The notes under the pieces are model-generated. The model ran no database searches. It saw only the letters and a program-made list of their open reading frames with translations, and was not told the origin of the DNA. Below are positions 22,359 to 33,707 of a DNA stretch of 64,000 nucleotides, piece by piece (the stretch's first letter is position 1; each line of letters opens with the position of its first letter). The stretch is from positions 95,553,223 to 95,617,222 of the forward strand of contig NC_052349.1 in assembly GCF_009727055.1 (NCBI RefSeq). Reading direction: 5' to 3'. A program made the position numbers and the translations under genes. This DNA comes from Benincasa hispida. Lineage: Eukaryota; Streptophyta; Magnoliopsida; Cucurbitales; Cucurbitaceae.

Positions 22359-22872
22359 CGAGTGCTAAGTCTATACAATAGGCTGTCATTTACTAAATGA
22401 TCGAGCACATCGTCTATACGATAGACAGCTTCTTATCTCCCACTTGCTCGATCGTAGTCCTCCAGTCTCTTCCTCAAGCCAAGATCATATAGAGCTCACA
22501 ACACCTGGATTTTCACACCGAGAATATCAAGGTAAACATTGTGGTGGTGTCCTCACTCAATTTGTGGATCGGGTTAGACTTAATTGGGTTCGAGGAGCTG
22601 TTGGTTGTTCGTGTTGTTCGTGTGGTGATCATTACATTCATGTGTTTCTATCTTTGGACGCATTGTAGATTGTTCGAGGGATTCTCGAAGAATGGTTCTT
22701 CAAAGGTATGCATCATCTATCCTTTGTATCATTGTTTAGCATGCTGTAATTTTTGTATATGCATGACCTGTTAGTTTCCGTTTAGATTGTAATTGTTTTG
22801 TGTTCAATTTGAATGGAATTCGGAATGATCCCTTTTCCTGCTCATGGAGATCCTCGTGTTTGATTTCCTTCA
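22359..22872 (+). mobile_element. Co-1 LTR 3' end after gap
   Basis: It repeats the LTR from GTGCTAAGTCTATAC (about 22165 in the first version) to the terminus TTTCCTTCA at 22872. No primer site follows, so this behaves as the 3' end of an element or a solo LTR. Confidence 0.75.
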
Positions 22873-24117
22873 CTATTTAACATGCAACATACATCATAGT
22901 CCCACAACATGGTAACATAACATCATTCTCACACATCCTCATAATGTTTCTTGTAAAATTTCATCATGCTAAACATCTTCATAACATACTTTATAAAATT
23001 AACATCATGCTCATGCATCCTCTCTAGTCAAGCAAAATATATATAAATAGTCTTAGAGAGTCAATAATAACATTTTAATTGTGTCACCTAGTATATAAGC
23101 AGTTCCAATAGTAAGATTACTTACCTCGAATCTAAGCCAAGTAACTAGCAAATCAATCTTTTTTTCATCCTTGACTAAAATTCTTGAATTCTCCCCTAAA
23201 ATCACCAAAATTGGGCTTTGATAACGTCAAACAACATGCTTCCACTTCAGAACTCCTTCCAAAATGTGAACCCAAAATACAATGGGTATCAACCAATTGA
23301 ATACAACCATCTGTGGGTATCTAGGAATCTCAAGAAAATCTAGAAAACTCACTTTCAACCACCAATAATAACCTTCGAGGCTGCTGGGCAACTTGCTTTA
23401 GACTTCAAAATTCCTTCAAACCACCAATCTACCGGCCAAATACCAAGATTCTGAAAACCATTAAACACATTCTTAACTTATCAACCAAAATCATGGAGTA
23501 CTCAAGGAAAACTCACCTAAAACATAAGATTATGATGATCTCTAGTGTTGCCGGAGAGCGGAGAGTGGCTAAGCAACTGGGCGACGATGGTCAATGGTCT
23601 GAGTGACGGTTAATAGCAGACGGAACTGCAAACAGTCCCAGTGGCTTGAGTAGGTGGTAACGATGGCATCTGGAATAGAGGAGTGATGGCATTTACAGCT
23701 TGGTGTTGACACACGACACTAGACATTTAACAATGAATGAAGAGAGGCACAACAGACTCGAGACCGTGCTGGCACGGGGACCGATGACATGGACGACAAG
23801 CTGACGGATGAGGGTGGTTTGTAATTGAGGTGCTGGCAAACAAAAACACAAGAGAGAAAGAGGTAATCAGCTGAGGGCTAAAGGAAGAAGATGTGCTTAA
23901 TGAGGTCCCTCAATTCTTTCTCTTTTTTTTTTCATATTTTAAAACCCTAAATGAAAATATATAAATATACTTCCGAAATCCAAACCCTATTTGCATTTAA
24001 TTAAATACACATAAATATTTCCCTTTCCTTTTCAAATTCTCAATTGAAAAAATTCAACCTCCAATTGGAAACTAAATCCAAATTCCAAATTAAATCTCAA
24101 ACCTCTAAAGTTTTATC
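22873..24117 (-). mobile_element. Unclassified transposon-like segment, promoter-like on minus strand
   Basis: No coding similarity is found on either strand. On the minus strand there is an AT-rich stretch with a TATATATTTT box near 23955, then a GC-richer transcript-like part, then a splice-donor-like GAGGTAAGTAATC near 23125. It resembles in layout the LTR of a chromovirus-type Ty3 element that I recall from cucurbits, but that is memory only. It is bounded by copia LTRs on both sides. Confidence 0.3.
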
Positions 24118-24233
24118 TGTTAGGATGTATGCCCTAAAGCCTTGTAGTTATATGTTATTTGAAATACCGGTTGCTTATTTTATATATGCAATAATCTGTT
24201 AAATAAAGATCAAAGGTTATTTTATGTACCTTA
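24118..24233 (+). mobile_element. LTR 5'-end fragment, copia-like
   Basis: It opens TGTTAGGATGTATGCCCTAAAG, worded like a long-LTR copia start, and runs 116 bp before the Co-2 LTR begins. It could be the start of the Co-4 LTR resumed at 26244, but no clean target duplication links the two. Confidence 0.45.
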
Positions 24234-26243
24234 TGTTGGGGTTGATGTCCTAAATCTCGTAGGGTCTTATAATTTGTAAACCTTGTATGAACAAACATTT
24301 CAATGATTAATAATATTTTATATTTTATTCATTTTGTGTATAAAATATATCATATTTTAGTTGCATAAACCACAAACCAATAAACTAACATCCAAGGTTA
24401 TTGTTGTAACTTAAACATGTATGTGGAGACATACAGGTGGATCATATTTAAGTCATAACCTAAATGGTCTGTAGTATATGGATAAGGTTGGGTACCTTAT
24501 CTTGGTGACACTACAAGTATGGCCCGCTTTATAGGTGTTACAAATGTTGTAAACTGCTACAAATGATCTGATCCTGATCATTCATGTATTAGACATACGA
24601 GCAGGGATATTTTATACACAAGAGTTTGTATAAGACCAGACCACAAAATGTTTAGTCTCGTTATATAACGCCGTTCATAATAGAGTCTTTCATTTCACTA
24701 GGATGACCATAGATAACATGACCTTAATCCTAAGTGAGTTGTGACTCCTGCCTATGAGGGCGGTTCTTTAAATTGTATGGGTGAGAGTGACCAGATCTCC
24801 GACTCAAGAAGCCTACCATTTTAGCGATTCATTTGATTAGGGAGCTAGAAACTCAGCTACACAAGATGAAATTCACTCCTTCCCCGAAGTAGAAGTAAGT
24901 AGATCGGGGAGCTACAATTTTGGGGATTCTTCTAATTGGGGAGCTAGAAACTCAGCTACACAAGATGGAATTCACTCATTCCCCGAAGCAAAGGTAAGTA
25001 GATAAATTGCTTCCTTAAGGGCTAATTCTAGGTCTTGAACAATGTGGTGCCACACCCTCTCTTGGTCATCGAGGGGTTTAGTCATAGTGAGACTATGATC
25101 TATTGTTCATTAGAGGGATTAGTGGTACTTAAGAAGTTAGATGTAACTATAGGGACAAAACGATAATTTGGCCCAACTGTACTTACGATCAATTTGTGAA
25201 GGGTCATCGTACTGTTGATTAGTTATATTCAATGGACACAAAAATATATCTGTATTGAGAAGAGTGCAGTTGTCGATCTTTAGTAGAGTGCCCGACAGTT
25301 AACAAATGGTGGATAAAGTAATTAAAGATTTTAATTATTTATTCATGCACCATTGGAGCTTCAAGCTACAAGTCCATAAGGTCTTCTTGGTAGCTCAAAG
25401 GATTTAGTTGAGGATCAGTTTTTGGGTTAATTTGAAATGTTCAAATTAATAAGAAGGAATTTAATTATATATGATATAATTGACATAATGTATTTGATAC
25501 AGTCTAGTTTAATTGGGGAAACAAATATTTGAATATGATTCAAATATATTTTCTATGAATAAGATTTATAGTTACTAAATTTAATATAATATAATTTATA
25601 TTAAATACCATAAAATAGAGAAAAAGAACTATGATTTATATATTGTATATGATGCAATATTAAAACTATAGGTTATAAATAAAATATGATAAGTTGGTTA
25701 TCATATTTATTAATTATTATTAATTATTTGATAATTAATCCTTTTTCTCTCTAACTACCTTAGTGGGAAGTTAAACAGTTTTATGGAAAAATGGAATAAA
25801 ATAAAATTTGATTTTATTATTCCACAGATCAATGTTACACTATTAAGTCTTGTACACGATTTGTTGAGATTCTATGCGATAGACACTTAGACTAAACGAT
25901 TGAGAGTTCTTTCTATTCTCTTCAATCATCTTCTTCCTCCAAACCACAAACCCCCTCCTATCCAAAATAGCTAGAGTCTACCACTCCTGGGTTCTCACAC
26001 CGAGAACACCAAGATAACTAAGTGGTAGTGTCCACTACCTTTTGATTCTAGTTTGGTTGCTGCTTGTTCGCGGAGAGTTCGTGCTTGTTCGACGCGTTCG
26101 TGAACGTACAAGGGATTTACTTGAAAGCATGTTGTTTCTTATTACAAAGCATGCTGTAATTTATATTTTATGCATAATCTGTATTGTTGACTCTAAATAT
26201 TTGTTTCAATCAAAATGGGATTTGGACGATCCGCTTCCGCTCA
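24234..26243 (+). mobile_element. Co-2 LTR, apparently complete
   Basis: It begins TGTTGGGGTTGATGTCC and ends GATCCGCTTCCGCTCA, 2010 bp, with canonical TG...CA ends. A minus copy (60043-61811) shares the start and most of the body. No primer site follows, and the flanks (CCTTA and TTTTA) are not a target duplication. It contains an imperfect direct repeat of CTAGAAACTCAGCTACACAAG (24845-24960). Confidence 0.75.
24845..24985 (+). repeat. Local direct duplication in Co-2 LTR
   Basis: GGGAGCTAGAAACTCAGC, ACAAGATG and AATTCACTC recur about 110 bp apart, making a two-unit duplication not present in the minus-strand Co-2 copy. Confidence 0.6.
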
Positions 26244-28046
26244 TTTTACAATATCCTGGTGACACAACAGATATGACCCATTTTACAATTATTACAATAG
26301 TTGTTAAATGTTACAAACGATATGATCTTGATCGTTCATGTAGATACATGTGAGTGAGGGTATCTTATTTAAATAGTTTGTTTAAGACTGGACCACTAAA
26401 TGGTTAGTCTCTCTTTATAACACTGTTACTTGAAGAGACTTTATATTTCACTAAGATGATCATAGGTGACTCGACCTTAATCCTGAGTGAGTTGTGAATT
26501 TATATCTATGAGGGTGAGATCCTTTGATCTATATGGGTGAGAGTGGTCATATTCACCAACTCTATATGCCTACCATTTTGGGAATTTTTTCGAATAGGGA
26601 GTTGGAAACACAGCTACATAAGATAGAATTCACTTCTTCTCATCTTTAGAGCACGTAGATGAATTGCCCCCTTAATAGCTTATTCAAAGTCTTGAACAAT
26701 GGCTCATAAGGAGTTAGATGTAACTATAGAGAAAAAATGTTAATTTGACCCAGCTATAATTATGAGCAATTCGTGAAGGGTCAATTTACTGTGATTTGTT
26801 ATATGTATAGACACAGAAATATATCTACAGTGCAAAAAGTGAAGTTGTGGGTATTTAGTGGAGTAACCCACAAATCAATGAATGTTAATTAATTTAATTA
26901 AAGAATTTCATTAATTAATTTTGAATCATTGGAGCCTCTAATCTATCGGTCCATTAGGTCCCCTTACTAACTCACTAAGGATAAAAATAAGAATCAACTA
27001 ATTTTGGATTAATTTGAATTGTTCAAATTAAATAAGAGAATTAATTATATAAGATAAAATTAATATAATGTATATAAATACATTTTAATATATAGTTAAT
27101 TATAAATATAATTTATAATTAATATTATATATGACATAAATAAATATTTGAATATGATTCAAATATTATTTACAAATGAGATTCATATAAAACTATAAAT
27201 TAAAATTAATATGAATATAATTCATATTGAAACTATAGGTTATATAAGAGAATAAGATATTTGAATAAAATATAAGTACTAAATAATATGAATGAGATTC
27301 ATGTCATAACTACAGGTTAAATTTAATATGAATGAGATTCATATTATAACTATAGGTTAAATTTAATGAGAATAAGATTCATATTAAAACTATAGTATAT
27401 GAGAGGGAATATATTTGAATATGATTCAAATGTGACATTAATTAAATATATGATACTTAATTAATTGATATTAATTAGTTGGATTAATTAATGTTAATTT
27501 AATCTAATTTAATTTAATGCATTTTAATTTAATATTAAATTATATATAAAAGTTAAATCCCTTACAGTTAGCACGAGAGTTAACGGAAGATTGGGGGGAG
27601 TTATCTCTCCTCCCCTCTCACCTGTAATTCACAGAGAAAAATGTGTCTTTCTGTGATATACATGGAAGAATAAAAGTTCTTGAAATTTTTCTTTCAAGCA
27701 ATCCCTCTCTCAAAATAGTCTTCCCGTACCAAACTCGAAATGCCCACAACTCCTTTGATTCTTGTTCCAAATAATAACAAGGAAGGTCCTAGTGGCGGTG
27801 TTCCTATGTGTTGAATTCATAGGAATTGCTTGTTGAACAAGGTGTTCGTGATAGGGAAAGGAAAGCATTGAAGATTGTCTTCAAGGGTTAGTCTTCTTCT
27901 TCTTTTCTTCCCTTGTAAAAGCATGCTTATTTGTTTTTATGTTTATCCTTTTTTGTATATTTTCTCTGATTTTTTTCACCATTCCCAAAACGAATTTTGA
28001 AAGCACACGCGTTTACGTGCTTCCGTTGAGGAATTTGATTCCTTCA
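26244..28046 (+). mobile_element. Co-4 LTR, 5' truncated, very AT-rich
   Basis: From about 26255 (TCCTGGTGACAC) it follows the order of the other long copia LTRs, then expands into about 600 bp of AT-rich sequence with short palindromes, and ends TTTGATTCCTTCA. The end wording matches Co-1, but no primer site follows. It has no coding content. Confidence 0.65.
27190..27400 (+). repeat. Imperfect tandem repeats with palindromes in Co-4 LTR
   Basis: Units of about 40-60 bp share TAATATGAATGAGATTCAT, AACTATAGGTTAAATTT. The stretch ATATGAAT-GAG-ATTCATAT at 27326-27344 is a perfect palindrome with a 3-base loop. Confidence 0.65.
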
Positions 28047-28183
28047 TTATCATGGTTAGTTTAAATTGCATTATCTCATCAAAATAACTCATATTAATTC
28101 TTAAAATTCAAAATACCACCCAAATAATCCCAGATAATTAAACTAACAATTACTTGAAAATTCAAGATGTCATAATCATATTC
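28047..28183. other. Short AT-rich spacer, nothing recognised
   Basis: No coding, repeat or element signal is visible between the Co-4 LTR end and the next LTR candidate. Confidence 0.4.
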
Positions 28184-29032
28184 TGTTAGTGTAGAAACTC
28201 GTGATTTTCTTATTCCTTTCATATATGAGACTTCTCTCTTCTAATATTTTGTCAAAATACCAAACAATCAAAACCTTGGTGACAAATATTGTGTCTTCAT
28301 AATCATTAGTAATAAGAGAAAATGGTGATTTGGGAAGGATAGAAGTAGAAACCAAAGAAGGAAGAATGTGAAGTAGAAGTGATGAAATTGGGAGAGTCTA
28401 GCAAGCAAGCCAAAGAAAGTAATGAATAGAGACTTTGGTAAGCTTAGGGATAAAACATCAAACCCAATCATAAGCTTTAAATATATACCATTGTTAAAAT
28501 ATGAAACAAATACTCAAAACTACTTCATGAAAGTTTGTTACATACCTATCTCTTTGTCAACATTCTTTCTTCCTCTCTAACTGAATAAAACAGCCTAACA
28601 CACTTCCTGTAGAGTTTAGGAAAAATAGGTATTGGAAATTAGCCTTTATAACATTCACTGAAACTGAAAGAGAATGTGTGAAACAAAGAGATTGATTTGT
28701 GTACCTTCATTCATATTGTTTCTCTCCTTGATGAAACGAAGAGATACTTGCTTGTTGCTTTGAAAAGTGGATGTAGGTGCTGAATTCGTTGAATCACTAT
28801 AATCATGAATGTGTTTTTCTTTCCTCTCCCTCTTTGATCTTTTTCTTCTTTCACTGTTTGTTCTTCGATGGAGAGAGTTTTGTTTTCACAATTTTTTTTT
28901 CCTCCTTTGCATGTTCTGAGAGTATCATTTGCTAAAATTGCTTTCAATGTGTTCTTGGTATGACTTGTGTATTGAAAATGTGTAAAGAAAGCAGAATAAG
29001 TGGGATTTGATAGCACATTTTTTTAATTAACA
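28184..29032 (+). mobile_element. Candidate LTR (849 bp) of an unclassified copia element
   Basis: It opens TGTTAGTGTAG and closes TTAATTAACA, so the ends form a TGTTA/TAACA inverted repeat, and a tRNA-Met primer site follows after two bases. I have no second copy in the window to confirm the left end. Short frames inside show no known domain. Confidence 0.45.
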
Positions 29033-29034
29033 AC

Positions 29035-29046
29035 TGGTATCAGAGT
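29035..29046 (+). other. Primer-binding site, tRNA-iMet type
   Basis: TGGTATCAGAGT lies two bases after the LTR candidate; 11 of 12 bases match the consensus TGGTATCAGAGC. Confidence 0.75.
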
Positions 29047-29118
29047 AAGGAACAATCTAAGAAAACATCAAGAAAGTTTCAAGAAAGCACCAAAAAAGAT
29101 TAAAATCTTAGTTCATGA
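29047..29118 (+). mobile_element. Short leader stub after primer site
   Basis: An A-rich stretch with CAAGAAAG repeats follows the primer site. A possible gag start ATGGCAACAAGTAGAGAG at 29119 runs only about 15 codons, so the element is cut off here by the Co-5 LTR. Confidence 0.4.
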
Positions 29119-29385
29119 AAATGGCAACAAGTAGAGAGAATTTTACAAATACAGAAGAATGTCTCTAAGGTTAGAGAGTTTATATAGTGCACTTATCTAA
29201 ACCCTAAGTGAAAAAGGAAAATAATTAAATAATTAAATATATGCCAGATACCAATTTTAATTAGTTTTAGTAGGAAGCCAGGAAGTGATATCTTACATTC
29301 ATCTGCTTCTCTAAACCCGATCAACGAGACCTGCATACTTTGTCATTTGAAGTGCCATATAACATATTTAAAAGGCATTCCAACA
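29119..29385 (-). mobile_element. Co-5 3' LTR (short)
   Basis: On the minus strand it begins TGTTGGAATGCC at 29385 after a polypurine tract. It contains a TATATAAAC box near 29172-29180. The lower end is not certain. The length, under 300 bp, fits Tnt1/Tork-type copia elements. Confidence 0.6.
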
Positions 29386-29397
29386 AATTTCTACCTT
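29386..29397 (-). other. Polypurine tract of Co-5
   Basis: Minus strand AAGGTAGAAATT directly precedes TGTTGGAATG. Confidence 0.6.
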
Positions 29398-29559
29398 GAC
29401 TTGAATTCTTTCACATACAACAGATATATCAAATGCAACATAAACAACATTGTCAGGCGTTCCCCAATTCTCTCTCATGTCCTAGAAAGTTCTAGGAGGG
29501 ACCACTAACAATTCAAAATATTCAGCAAGTCTAAACAATGTTAGAACTTGCTATGTGGA

Positions 29560-30180
29560 ACCGACTTGGTGAACATATCAGTAAAACCATCTGCTCACTT
29601 CTCAGGAAGTTATATCTTACGTCTATGTGTTTAGTTCTCTCATGATGAACTTGATCCTTGGTTAGGCATATTGCACTCAAATTATATATATCATAATACA
29701 TAATAGTCTGATCATGATGTAACCCAAGATCACCAAGAAGTCCTCTCATCTAGATTCCATCTTCAACAGCTTCTGTTAAGGCCATGTACTCTGCTTTAAT
29801 AGTAGACAAAGTAACTATAGACTAAAAGGTTGCATTCCATCTAATAACAGAACAATCCAAAGTGAACAACTTAACTACTTATAAACCTCATACTATCAAT
29901 ATCTCTAGCATAATCAGAATCAGAATAATCGTTCACCAAACACTTTGTATCATTCCCATAAACAAGACCAACATCAGACGTACCCATAAAGTAACGAAAA
30001 ATCCTTTTAATAGTTTTCCAATGTTCCTTTCTAGGTTGACCCATGAACCTACTGACAACACTAACAGCATGGGCAAGATCAGACCTAGTACAAACTATAG
30101 CATACATCAAACTTCTCATTGCACTAGCATGCGAAACTCGAGACATATACTCCTTGTTACCTTCAGACTATGGTGAAAGT
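29560..30180 (-). pseudogene. Co-5 RT end and RNase H
   Basis: Translation 29871-30146 contains SLMYAIVCTRSDLAHAVSVV and EHWKTIKRIFRYFMGT, the RT-RNase H connection of Tnt1/Tork-like copia, then SDSDYARDIDS, the region of the first RNase H Asp (family SDADYAGD). Downstream pieces (29531-29749) keep fragments such as CLTKDQVHHERTKHIDVRY, the RNase H C-terminus in which family members read NPVFHERTKHIDIRYHF. Frameshifts and stops separate all blocks. RNase H degrades template RNA during cDNA synthesis; this one is dead. Confidence 0.8.
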
Positions 30181-30990
30181 ACAAATGACAAATGAGCATT
30201 TGCAGTACTAGAAGTATCTATAGGCTTAGCTGGTGCCATATTAAACCTGGACAATATCTTTTGAATATAGCCTTTATGTGAAAATGAAGCTTGTTTCTAT
30301 CTCTGTCTCTATAGATCTCCGTACCCAAAATTTTCTAAACAACACTCATCTCCTTCATATCAAATTAGCACTGAGAAGATCCTTCAACTTTTGAATATCA
30401 TACTTGGACTTTGCAACTATGAGCACATCATCTACACATAAAAGTAGATAAACCATTAAACTATCTTCAACTTTGTTGTGATATACACAACAATCATACT
30501 GACTTCGGTTATAACCAAGTCCAACCATATAGCTATCACACTGCTTGTACCATTGTCTTAGAGACTGCTTTAGTCCATACAAGGACTTCTTCAACTTAAA
30601 AACATAATCTTCTTTGCCAGGACATTGGAATCTATCTAGTTCGGCCATATAAATCTCTTATTCTCATTCTCCATGTAAGAAAGTTGTCTTCATATCTAGT
30701 GGCTGAAGTTTCAAATTTTAATGTGCTACCATAGCTAATAACACCTTGATAGAATTATATCTGACTACTAGTGAGAAGATCTCATTATAATTAACTCCTT
30801 CTCTTTGTGTGAACCCTCTAGAAACTACCCGAGCTTTATACTTAATACCCTTTGTAGGTGAAATTCCTTCTTTTTTCTTAAAGACCCATTTACAAGTAAC
30901 AATTTTTCTCTCCTTAGGTCGTCTAACTAATTCCTAAGTCAAATTTTTATCAAGAGATTCCATCTCATCCCCTGTAGCAATAAGCCACTA
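30181..30990 (-). pseudogene. Co-5 reverse transcriptase
   Basis: Fingers near 30890-30780 read WVFKKKEGISPTKGIKYKAR then GFTQREGVNYNEIFS. The palm at 30355-30648 reads GKEDYVFKLKKSLYGLKQS, QYDCCVYHNKVEDS and the active-site block LLLCVDDVLIVAK, in which the usual Tyr of YVDD is Cys while both Asp remain. Stops break the chain after METTFLHGE-like sequence. The Tnt1/Tork assignment rests on the LKKSLYGLKQSPRQWYK-like wording. It is non-functional. Confidence 0.85.
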
Positions 30991-31000
30991 AGAAGATTCA

Positions 31001-32143
31001 CTACACGAAAAACTTCTTTATAGGTGGATAGCTTATGAGGATCCACCTCTTCAGCAACCTGTAGTGCATAATCACCATATCTTCAAAACTATACCCCTTT
31101 GGAGGCCTAACGCCAACTCTTCTAACTCTATCACGAATTATACTTGGCTCATCTACTTGTCGATTAGAATGCTCAAGCACAATAACTTCTAGAATTTCAG
31201 TCACCTTAGTTTCTGGTAGCACGAAAATTTCTATACTAACATGTTGATCTTCTCTACCTTGGTGTTGTAATTCATTCGCAGCTAAAGTGAATTGCATCTC
31301 TACCTATTTATCAACACTACTATTCTCTCCCACACTAGTAGATGTCAAAACAGACTTCACATTTGAGTTAAACATCGAATTCTCATCAAAGATCACATTC
31401 CTACTAAGTAGAAGATGACAGACTTTATATCCCTTAACTTCATCCCCAAAATCCACAAATATACTGTTTTTAGCTCTCTGTTCTAATTTACCTTCATTAA
31501 CATGATAATAGTCAGTACAACCAAAAACTCTTAACAAAGAATAATCTGCAGGCTCACCAAACCATACCTCATAAGGTGTTTTACAATCACTACCTATGTG
31601 AGGGCCATGGTTGACCAGATAACATGTATTTATTGTTTCTATCCAAAACCTTCTAGCCAACCCAACATTAGAGAGCATACACCTCGCTCTCTCCAACATT
31701 GTCTTATTCATATATTTTGCAACATCATTCTGCTGTGGAGTATCCCTGATAGTATGATGACGAACAATCTTTTCAGCTTTACAAAACTCATTGAACTCAA
31801 ACCCACAGAATTTTAGAACATTATCAGTTCACAATCTTCTGATCTTCTTCCCAGTTTGTTTTCCAATCAAAACATTTCACTGCTTGAAATTCTTAAAGAC
31901 ATCACTTCTATGCTTCATCATAAATACCCAAGTCATTCTTGAGTAATATATAAAGTACATGTTGCCTCCAAGAGACATAACCTTTGAAGGTCCCCAATAA
32001 TATGAATAGATGTAATCTAGTATCCCTTTTGTATAATGAGCACCCCTTGAAAACTTGTTATGATGAGACTTCCTAAACACATAATGTTCAGAGAATTCAA
32101 GATGTTGCACCTTGTGACCACATAGAAGATCCCTCTTTGACAA
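31001..32143 (-). pseudogene. Co-5 integrase and linker
   Basis: Translation 31877-32143 gives the core start, degenerate (LDYIYSYYWGPSKV where the family has LDYVHSDLWGPS, so the first Asp is lost). 31304-31711 gives MLSNVGLARRFWIETINTC, TPYEVWFGEPADYSLLRVFG and the C-terminal domain NVIFDE. 31001-31297 is the integrase-RT linker with RVGVRPPKGYSFEDMV. In the family this enzyme integrates cDNA. The loss of the first acid and several stops make it inactive. Confidence 0.82.
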
Positions 32144-32146
32144 AAT

Positions 32147-32400
32147 TTACATCCCTTTTGCACTCATTTGACCAAGTCTCATATGCCACAACTTAGTCAT
32201 ATCCTTCTTGTGAACAACAGATGATGCAACAATAGCATAACTTGTTATTGTGGAACCTGATAGAAAATAAAATGTCTCATGTTTTATGCCTCTCATAATC
32301 ACCTCAGAACCTTTTAGACATACATTGCTCCACATTTACCTTTGAAACTGTAACTCTTACTATCGAGTACAATAAAAGATATCAAACTCTTCATCATCAA
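32147..32400 (-). pseudogene. Co-5 GAG-pre-integrase domain
   Basis: The frame contains KLWHMRLGQMSAKGM, matching the family block WHRRLGHMSEKGM, with HETFYFLSGSTITSYA before it. This zinc-binding segment precedes the integrase core in copia polyproteins. The His of LGH is Gln here. It is a short decayed stretch whose identity follows from order and motif. Confidence 0.75.
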
Positions 32401-32421
32401 TAGAACATGTCTAGCCTCGTC

Positions 32422-32940
32422 TTAAGTGTAAAATACCTCACTATGTGCTTGTATCTTGACTGAGCTAATTCCAACTATCTTGCTAATACCATCATTAGTC
32501 ATGCTAACATTCCCTCTGTCTATTTGTGGATACATTGATAACCACTCTCTATTTGGGCACATATGATAAGATATCCTAGAATTAAGAACCCATACATCAT
32601 CAGAATGTGAATGTTCATTCACAATTAAAGCTAGATCTCCTTTAGAATCGATCTTGAATTCTTCAGGATCAATCTTAGTTTGTGCAACAGCGGTAAAAGC
32701 TTCCTTCTTATCATTCTTTTTCTTCTTATTTTGCTGCCTTTTTAACTTATGACACTCGATTTTCCAATGATCTTTTTCTTTACAATAATGACAAACATCA
32801 TCTAACTTAGAACCTTTGATCTTCGAAGATTTATTATTCTGGTTCGACATTAGCTTACCAGAATTCCCAAATCTCTTGCTCCCTGTAGTAGCTAACCCAT
32901 ATGTTTGACTTTTTGTACCTGAACTAACTGCCATTCTGAC
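32422..32940 (-). pseudogene. Co-5 gag zinc knuckle and protease
   Basis: The open frame of 170 residues has a complete CCHC knuckle, CHYCKEKDHWKIEC, followed by a Lys-rich run (residues about 65-80). The protease site is VWVLNSRISYHMCPNREW; the family has LDSGASxH, so the catalytic Asp is Asn and Gly is Arg. The knuckle binds element RNA during packaging; the protease would process the polyprotein. The start is chosen at the first Met, but gag N-terminal sequence is absent, so the element is 5' truncated near 32940. Confidence 0.85.
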
Positions 32941-33140
32941 GGTCCTTAATTCACTTCAGCAAAACAACAAAATATTTTGAGTGAAAACAATAATAATTTT
33001 CAAAAACCAAATGATTATGGGTCCTTTTTTTTATAATTATTTTACACTTATTCCTACAATAATAGTGGAGGATTTTTCCTAACAAAATTTTTTTAAGCAC
33101 TTCAAAAAGTTCGATTGAAACAAAAGTATAAATATGAAAT
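32941..33140. other. Spacer, nothing recognised
   Basis: AT-rich sequence between the truncated Co-5 gag and a MITE. No domain or repeat partner is seen in the window. Confidence 0.4.
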
Positions 33141-33146
33141 CTTGTG
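33141..33146. repeat. Candidate target duplication CTTGTG, left
   Basis: CTTGTG recurs at 33702-33707, directly outside the MITE ends. hAT elements usually make 8 bp, so two bases would have diverged. Confidence 0.5.
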
Positions 33147-33701
33147 CAGGGGTGTACATGGGTTGGGTTGGATTGAGAGGATTCTTTTGACCAACCCAAA
33201 AATTTGAATTGGTCGAGTTTGCTACCAGAATGACCGAATAAGGTTTCCAACCCAACCCTTAAAATTCAGGTTGGGTTGTCAAATTATTTGTTTTTTCTCT
33301 TTTCTTTTTTATTACATTTTTTTAGTAACTTAAAATACTTAAATTTGTGTACAACATATATTAATAATTAAAATTTCATAAAATTCATATGTTAAATATT
33401 AAAATAAAAAATATCTATCACAAACTTCATACAAACATTATAAAAATATATATGAGTTATAATATTTATAAGTTATAATATATATATATATATATATTTA
33501 ACAATATTAGAAATTTGGGTTGGGTTTAGACTTTTAGTCAAACTAAATTTTTAAAAGTGTAACCCCAACCCAACCCAACCCGAAAATAATATAAAAAATT
33601 CAATCTAACCCAATCCAAAATTAAACTAACCCACCTAACTCTTATAATTTGGATTGATTAGTCCGGTTGTTCGCGTTTCTCGGGTCATTTGAAGACCTCT
33701 A
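33147..33701. mobile_element. hAT-like MITE
   Basis: A 555-bp non-coding element. It starts CAGGGGTGTACATGGGTTGG and ends with CAAATGACCTCTA-type wording (…GAAGACCTCTA); the reverse of the right end, TAGAGGTCTTCA, matches 8 of the first 12 left bases. Subterminal GGGTTGGGTT and CCAACCCAACCC blocks face each other. The centre is AT-rich with a TA microsatellite (about 33477-33497). It lacks a transposase and would depend on one supplied elsewhere. Confidence 0.6.
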
Positions 33702-33707
33702 CTTGTG
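33702..33707. repeat. Candidate target duplication CTTGTG, right
   Basis: Partner of 33141-33146. Confidence 0.5.

Noticed and set aside
22444..22774. Open frames with Cys- and Val-rich translation
   Set aside because: They lie in LTR sequence, and the same stretch at 10240-10560 has no matching frame.
24118..28046. Co-2 LTR nested inside the Co-4 LTR as a clean insertion
   Set aside because: The flanks (CCTTA and TTTTA) do not form a target duplication and the left fragment is too short to reach the point where the right part resumes. A more complex history is likely.
28711..29016. Minus-strand frame of about 100 residues with Lys/Arg-rich centre
   Set aside because: No motif is recognised, and it lies within the LTR candidate 28184-29032. 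A host exon is possible but unsupported.
33540..33560. CCAACCC repeats suggesting telomere-like sequence
   Set aside because: Plant telomere repeat is CCCTAAA; these are the subterminal blocks of the MITE and are mirrored at its other end.
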